From Candidatus Methylomicrobium oryzae (GTDB lineage Bacteria; Pseudomonadota; Gammaproteobacteria; Methylococcales; Methylomonadaceae), in NCBI RefSeq assembly GCF_016745425.1, contig NZ_JAERVK010000010.1:62001-126000 (forward strand): DNA of 64,000 nucleotides. Reading direction: 5' to 3'. Positions 62,374 to 64,000 of this stretch are shown here, in pieces. The translations under genes were made by a program, and so were the position numbers. The number at the start of each line of letters is the position of its first letter. The stretch's first letter is position 1. The notes under the pieces are model-generated. The model worked only from the letters and a program-made list of their open reading frames with translations. It was not told the origin of the DNA and did no database searches.

Positions 62374-63642
62374 TTGTTTGATCGCCCCGACTCGGGTGAA
62401 CGGGCTGTCCTCGTTCATCTGATCCTGCATTCCGGGCAGGAAGATCTTCTGGAATTAAAGGAATTGGCCAAGTCGGCCGGCGCCGAACCGGTGCATACGG
62501 TGACCGGCAGCCGTAAAAATCCCGATCCGAAATATTTCGTCGGCAGCGGAAAAGTCGATGAAATCAAGCAGGCTATTGCCGATCATGCGGCCGATATCGT
62601 CTTGTTCAATCATCCCCTAACGCCCAGCCAGGAGCGGAATCTCGAATCCGCCCTCGGCGTGCGCGTCGTCGACAGAAACGGCCTGATTCTCGATATTTTC
62701 GCGCAGCGCGCCCAGACTTTCGAAGGCAAATTGCAAGTCGAACTGGCACAGCTCAAACATCTTTCGACCCGTCTGGTACGCGGCTGGACCCACCTGGAAC
62801 GGCAAAAAGGCGGCATCGGCCTGCGCGGTCCCGGCGAAACCCAATTGGAAACCGACCGCCGTTTGATCGGCGACCGGATCAAGCAGATTCAGTCTCGCCT
62901 CGAAAAAGTCGAAAAACAGCGCCATCAAAGCCGTGGTAAGCGCAGAAAAGCCGAGATCCCGACCGTGTCATTGGTCGGCTATACCAATGCGGGCAAATCG
63001 ACCCTGTTTAACCGGCTAACCGGAGCGAATATTTATGCGGCCGACCAGTTGTTTGCGACGCTCGATCCAACTCTGCGCAATTGCCGCTTGCCGAACAATT
63101 CGGAAATCGTCCTGGCCGATACGGTCGGTTTCATTCGCCATCTGCCGCACGAGTTGGTCGCGGCTTTCAAATCGACCTTGCAGGAAGCCAGCGAGGCTGA
63201 CCTGTTGCTGCATGTGATCGATGCGCATGCGGAGGATCGCGATGAAACGGTCGCCGAAGTGAATCAGGTATTAAAAGAGATCGGCGCCGATAAAATCCGC
63301 CAGCTCGAAATTTACAACAAAATCGATTTGCTGGACAACGGCCGTTTCCGGATCGACCGCGATGAATCGGGCCAGCCGATACGCGTTTGGCTGTCCGCGA
63401 TAACCGGCGAAGGGGCGGATTTGTTGTTTCAGGCGCTTGCGGAGATTTTTTCCATACACAAAATCCGAATACGCTGCCATCTGCGGCCGGAACAAGGCGA
63501 TATTCGTGCAAAAATATACGCTTATGCGGATGTCTTCGTCGAGAAGATTGGCGATGACGGCCATTCCGAGATGATTATTGAAATCGACCCCAAGCATTCG
63601 GGAGTTTTGGAAAAAATACATAGCGAAGTTATATTGCCCTGA
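62374..63642 (+). CDS. hflX: ribosome-associated GTPase HflX
   Basis: A 422-residue GTPase that splits stalled ribosomes under stress. The N-terminal HflX domain contains DPKYFVGSGKVDEI and LKHLSTRLVRGW with GPGETQLETDRRLI (about residues 140-165). The G domain has GYTNAGKSTL (about 205-214), DTVGFI and NKIDLLD. Start is TTG at 62374 with GGAG 8 bases upstream, giving MFDRPDSGERA. It follows hfq by 117 bases and precedes hflK. Confidence 0.96.
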   Translation: MFDRPDSGERAVLVHLILHSGQEDLLELKELAKSAGAEPVHTVTGSRKNPDPKYFVGSGKVDEIKQAIADHAADIVLFNHPLTPSQERNLESALGVRVVDRNGLILDIFAQRAQTFEGKLQVELAQLKHLSTRLVRGWTHLERQKGGIGLRGPGETQLETDRRLIGDRIKQIQSRLEKVEKQRHQSRGKRRKAEIPTVSLVGYTNAGKSTLFNRLTGANIYAADQLFATLDPTLRNCRLPNNSEIVLADTVGFIRHLPHELVAAFKSTLQEASEADLLLHVIDAHAEDRDETVAEVNQVLKEIGADKIRQLEIYNKIDLLDNGRFRIDRDESGQPIRVWLSAITGEGADLLFQALAEIFSIHKIRIRCHLRPEQGDIRAKIYAYADVFVEKIGDDGHSEMIIEIDPKHSGVLEKIHSEVILP

Positions 63643-63868
63643 CCGTGTATGGCGAAAAACGGGATGAAGGGTGCTTTTGCTCGCTGTATCCCCTGAAGTT
63701 TTCGTGTTTTTCGCTATTTACGTTAAAATGCCCCCCATACTAGCAGCCATAAGGAACCGGCTCGTTCCGCTTTAACGGTCAACGCTCGGCCCGGGGGGAC
63801 CTTTGGTGTTTATCTGTGCTATTGATAAATCGTTAATTTAAACAAATATCCTGCTATGGAGCAAAAGT

Positions 63869-64000
63869 ATGTCCTGGAATGAACCTGGAGGCGACAACAA
63901 AGACCCGTGGAGCGGTCGGGGCGACCAAAAAGGACCGCCCGATCTTGATGAAGCCATACGCAAGGCCCTGGACAAATTAAGCAATTTATTCGGCGGTGGC
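63869..64000 (+). CDS. hflK: HflK (FtsH protease modulator), 5' end (partial)
   Basis: Only the first 44 codons are in the window: MSWNEPGGDNKDPWSGRG and then DLDEAIRKALDKLSNLF, the family's Gly/Pro-rich cytoplasmic N-terminus. HflK forms a membrane complex with HflC that modulates FtsH. The ATG at 63869 is preceded by TATGGAGCAAAAGT with a GGAG. The position after hflX supports the assignment. Confidence 0.9.
   Translation, partial: MSWNEPGGDNKDPWSGRGDQKGPPDLDEAIRKALDKLSNLFGGG

Overview
The window reads as chromosomal DNA of a gammaproteobacterial methanotroph of the Methylococcales type. The main pointer is the four-gene sucrose cluster sps-spp-fruK-ams (27002-32855), an arrangement known from halotolerant methanotrophs. 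A hopanoid-type RND transporter, two NhaD antiporters and a Pseudomonas-like bioBFHCD order with divergent comF agree with this. The taxonomic call is inference: no rRNA or methane oxidation gene is present.

Layout. 1-5640: 3' end of rsmE, a CPBP membrane protease, a photolyase facing a TudS/YbgA-type protein, a DUF1499 protein, an SDR and a GST. 5646-10246: the biotin operon bioB-F-H-C-D on the minus strand, with comF divergent. 11002-12730: a small accessory island with a Res-Xre toxin-antitoxin pair, bracketed by inverted copies of a CACGAAA-rich repeat. 12783-23008: glpD, corA, marC, an HpnN-like RND protein, apbE, a CNNM/CBS protein, an AI-2E type permease and a solitary tatA. 23059-26473: a MITE-like inverted repeat, nhaD and a Kef-type antiporter. 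27002-32855: sucrose synthesis and turnover. 33210-38210: a second, divergent NhaD followed by a KdpD-like kinase without the K+-sensor half, a KdpE-like regulator and a BBP2-type porin. 38331-42663: an amino acid permease and uvrA.

43084-54375 is the most unusual accessory region. A secreted protein of about 2,670 residues, built from a repeated N-terminal domain, cadherin-like repeats and a C-terminal beta-helix, is followed by three tandem phage-tail-collar domain proteins, a twin-arginine DUF6916-like protein, a GNAT acetyltransferase and a DUF6916 protein. It looks like one functional locus for a surface or extracellular structure of unknown role.

57035-60544 is a second candidate system: a FimV/TPR-like protein, a degenerate receiver protein, a small COG2229-type GTPase and two roadblock/LC7 proteins, reminiscent of MglA/MglB or Rag-Ragulator switches. 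The window closes with an alpha/beta hydrolase, hfq, hflX and the start of hflK.

The osmotic theme (sucrose, two NhaD proteins, Kef-type antiporter, KdpDE-like pair, porin) is concentrated between 23 and 38 kb and suggests adaptation to changing salinity. No tRNA, rRNA, CRISPR array, transposase or prophage core gene was recognised.
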